The position numbers and the translations under genes were made by a program. From an uncultured bacterium (lineage in GTDB: Bacteria > Patescibacteriota > Minisyncoccia > Phycocordibacterales > UBA9973): 49,366 nt of DNA. This document shows, piece by piece, positions 47,024 to 49,366 of the stretch. The stretch lies in the NCBI GenBank assembly GCA_903838985.1, contig CAIMAO010000019.1, forward strand, positions 1 through 49,366, given 5' to 3'. Each line of letters opens with the position of its first letter. Within the stretch, counting starts at the first letter, position 1. Under the pieces are notes generated by a model. It was given only the letters and a program-made list of their open reading frames with translations, ran no database searches and had not been told where the DNA came from.

Positions 47024-49366
47024 ATGTTTAACCGACAAAAAACTGGTCTTTTAAAGTATATTTTTGCCTTTTTCTTTTTCATTACATTTTTTCTTGTTGC
47101 TCATTCTGCTTCTGCTACCACATATTATGTAGATGCCACAGGAGGTAATGATAGTAATAATGGAACATCTACAGGTACAGCTTGGCAGACTACTACTAAA
47201 GTAACAAATGTCGCTGGAGGTTTTGTTGCTGGTGATAGTATTTTGTTTAAAAGAGGAGAAACTTGGACTGGAACTGTGACAATTGCTGCTTCTGGTACTT
47301 CTGGTAACCCTATTACTTTTGGTGCTTATGGTAGTGGAGTTCTTCCTGTTATAAATGGAAGTACTAGTGCTAACACAATATCTATTAGTGCTGGTTATTC
47401 ACATATAACTGTTGATTCTATAAATCTTACTGGTACTAATGTTTCTAATGCGTTATTTAATATTGCTGGTACATCAGATGGAATTACCTTGTCTAATTGT
47501 ACTTTGAGTGGAACAGCTTCTAATGCAATAAAAACTAGTAATGCCCAATTAACAGTTTCTGGGTGTAGTGTTTCAGCTACAGTAATTAATGGGTTAACTG
47601 ATGGTGGAAATAATACAAAAGCAAGAATTGTAACTGGAAATACTTTTACTTCTGTATATTCTTCTAGGCTTATGGATATTGGTAGTATTGGTAATTTTAC
47701 TTTTAGTAATAATACTATTACTACTTCTTCTGGTACTCCTGGTCCTGTCTTTAATGATAATTCTGGTTCGGGTGGTACTGTTGTTGTAAGTGGAAATACA
47801 ATAAATTTAAATGTTGCAATGAATGTATCTGCTTCTACTGGTGTACTTTATTTTGTTAATGGTCCACGTTCTGTTACCGTAGATAACAATACAATTAATT
47901 CTACAATATCTACACAAGGAGGAAATATTATTTATATTAAAGATCAGCCTAATGCAACCATTAGTAATAATATAATTAATACTGTTGCTACTAGTACTTT
48001 ATATTCAACTATTAGAATTTCAGCTAGTGCTAACGTGAGTATGCCAAACTTACTTGTTACAGGTAATACTTTATATTCACATAGTTTAAGTAATTATATT
48101 TTATACATTGGTGAAGATGCTGCTCCTGCTGCAGGTGTTGCAAACATGATAGATGGGGCAATAATAACACATAACAAAATTTATGGAGGTAAATATTATG
48201 ATCGTAATGCTACTTCAACTGTGCATGGATTTTTATATGGATACAATAAATGGGCCATAGTTCGTTATAATTACTTTAATGCTAGTGTGTATGTTGCCAT
48301 GAAGGGAGAGGACGATTGGGGATATAATGGTGATATTTCATACAATATTTTTGATAATAATGATCAAATTGAAGGTTTGATGATTAAAGGTCCTCAGAAT
48401 ATTTATATTCATAACAATACTTTTTATATTAATCCTGCTTATAGTGTTCAACAAGGACATTTATATCTAAATATAAACTCGGTTCATTATGCCACAGGTA
48501 TCATTTTTAAATATAATATTTTAGTAGGTGGTCCGAAAATAAGTATGGATGTTGGTTCATCTTCGGGTTTTGTTTCAGATTATAATATTTACTATACAAC
48601 ACCAGCTAGTAATGTGAATTATAATATAGGAACTAATAACTACTCCTCCCTCTCCGCCTGGCAGGCCGCTGGTTATGATACTCACAGTACTTGGGTTGAT
48701 CCAAAATTAGTTGATCCAACAAATGCTGATTTTCATATACAACAAAATTCTCCAGCGATAAATACTGCAGCAAGTACTGGTGTTAGTCCTGATTATGTCG
48801 GTACTACTGTTCCCCAAGGTTCATTACCAGATATAGGTGCATATGAATTTTTAACTCCTTCAGTACCATCTTCCCTTGAACAATATAAAAGTGATGGAAC
48901 TACAGTCATTACTCATGGAAGTCAGACGAATGAATCTACTGTTGTAATGAAGTTTTCTATGGCTTCTACAAATGCTTCAGATTTATTAACTCCACAGATA
49001 GAAGTACAAGAAACTGGTACTTCATTTACAAATACTCCGACGAATAGTGGGACGGCTATTTCATATTCTGGTAGCCCTGTCACTGGCGTCGTCACTGTAA
49101 GTGGTTTAGTAAATACAAAAAATTATCATTGGCAAGCAAGAGTAACAAATACTGCGGGGAGTAGTTCTTGGGTTCCATTAAATTTATCTAGTGCTACTGA
49201 TTTTAATATTTTTACTTCTGCTGTTATCGCCACCCCAGCCATCTCTGGTATCACAGCTCCAGTCACAGGTGCTACACCAACATCATCAATATCAGCAACA
49301 ACGGAATATACAGCTGCAATCTCATGGAGTGGAAGTCCTGTAACATTTGCAGCAGCAACTGCCTAC
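47024..49366 (+). CDS. large secreted right-handed beta-helix surface protein (partial, 3' end beyond the window)
   Basis: 781 codons are open to the last base with no stop. A signal peptide (about residues 1-32: basic start, hydrophobic F-F-F-F-I-T-F-F-L-V-A, then S-A-S-A-T) leads to Y-Y-V-D-A-T-G-G-N-D-S-N-N-G-T-S...W-Q-T, the usual start of pectate-lyase-like parallel beta-helix proteins. Asn/Ser/Thr-rich coils with N-N-T-I and N-N-I-I-N repeats follow to about residue 560, then the common L-S-A-W-Q...D-P-K-L-V-D segment. After about residue 610 come fibronectin/Ig-like parts and the start of an A-P-V-T-G-A-T-P repeat. It is likely a cell-surface adhesin or glycan-binding protein; the catalytic state is unknown. 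Confidence 0.85.
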   Translation, partial: MFNRQKTGLLKYIFAFFFFITFFLVAHSASATTYYVDATGGNDSNNGTSTGTAWQTTTKVTNVAGGFVAGDSILFKRGETWTGTVTIAASGTSGNPITFGAYGSGVLPVINGSTSANTISISAGYSHITVDSINLTGTNVSNALFNIAGTSDGITLSNCTLSGTASNAIKTSNAQLTVSGCSVSATVINGLTDGGNNTKARIVTGNTFTSVYSSRLMDIGSIGNFTFSNNTITTSSGTPGPVFNDNSGSGGTVVVSGNTINLNVAMNVSASTGVLYFVNGPRSVTVDNNTINSTISTQGGNIIYIKDQPNATISNNIINTVATSTLYSTIRISASANVSMPNLLVTGNTLYSHSLSNYILYIGEDAAPAAGVANMIDGAIITHNKIYGGKYYDRNATSTVHGFLYGYNKWAIVRYNYFNASVYVAMKGEDDWGYNGDISYNIFDNNDQIEGLMIKGPQNIYIHNNTFYINPAYSVQQGHLYLNINSVHYATGIIFKYNILVGGPKISMDVGSSSGFVSDYNIYYTTPASNVNYNIGTNNYSSLSAWQAAGYDTHSTWVDPKLVDPTNADFHIQQNSPAINTAASTGVSPDYVGTTVPQGSLPDIGAYEFLTPSVPSSLEQYKSDGTTVITHGSQTNESTVVMKFSMASTNASDLLTPQIEVQETGTSFTNTPTNSGTAISYSGSPVTGVVTVSGLVNTKNYHWQARVTNTAGSSSWVPLNLSSATDFNIFTSAVIATPAISGITAPVTGATPTSSISATTEYTAAISWSGSPVTFAAATAY

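Overview
The window is an A+T-rich, gene-dense stretch of bacterial chromosome. It looks like a member of the Candidate Phyla Radiation (Patescibacteria), most likely a Parcubacteria/Paceibacteria-type genome. The reasons are: the spc part of the ribosomal cluster runs rpsE-rplO with no rpmD (L30), as in CPR genomes; DUF5652, CofE-like ligase, SIMPL and PilMNO genes are typical neighbours in that group; and small GC-rich palindromes are scattered both between and inside genes. The genetic code is standard in the sense that no in-frame TGA is read through, but none of the 65 stop codons I could inspect is TGA. No species can be named from the sequence.

Layout. 1-3.8 kb: tRNA-Ser, a DUF5652 membrane protein, ruvX, a tRNA-binding domain protein and a pilM-pilN-pilO operon. 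3.8-8.3 kb: tRNA-Val, tRNA-Arg, an RluA-family pseudouridine synthase carrying in-frame palindromic insertions, and two tandem cysteine-rich multi-zinc-ribbon genes, the first frameshifted. 8.3-15.2 kb: rplS, a LAGLIDADG endonuclease abutting tRNA-Leu, a cobalamin adenosyltransferase, tRNA-His, tsaC, an unusual Nramp-related transporter, murB, an FKBP and a SIMPL protein. 15.2-20.6 kb: secE-nusG-rplK, a queuosine-precursor transporter, a CofE-like ligase and a thymidylate module (dCMP deaminase, P-loop kinase, folA, thyA). 20.6-28.2 kb: DEAD-box helicase, GNAT, rpmB, M50 protease, rpsL-rpsG, fusA and two unknown genes. 28.2-44.1 kb: tuf and the S10/spc ribosomal cluster through secY, adk, pyrH and map, interrupted between rplB and rpsS by an unknown gene and a GIY-YIG endonuclease. 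44.1-49.4 kb: a 919-aa VirD4/TraD-like ATPase and the start of a very large secreted beta-helix protein that runs off the end.

Four patterns cut across the genes. (1) Many single genes have a TGnTATAAT-like -10 box ending about 6 nt before the ATG, so their mRNAs should be leaderless; Shine-Dalgarno sequences are almost absent. (2) Six promoters, five of them directly upstream of translation or secretion genes, are followed exactly at the predicted start site by a hairpin plus U-tract. (3) Hairpin elements occur whose core is flanked by inverted arms specific to each copy; two copies share a core and bracket map. (4) Two genes are broken at A6 runs, and each would be restored by one extra A.
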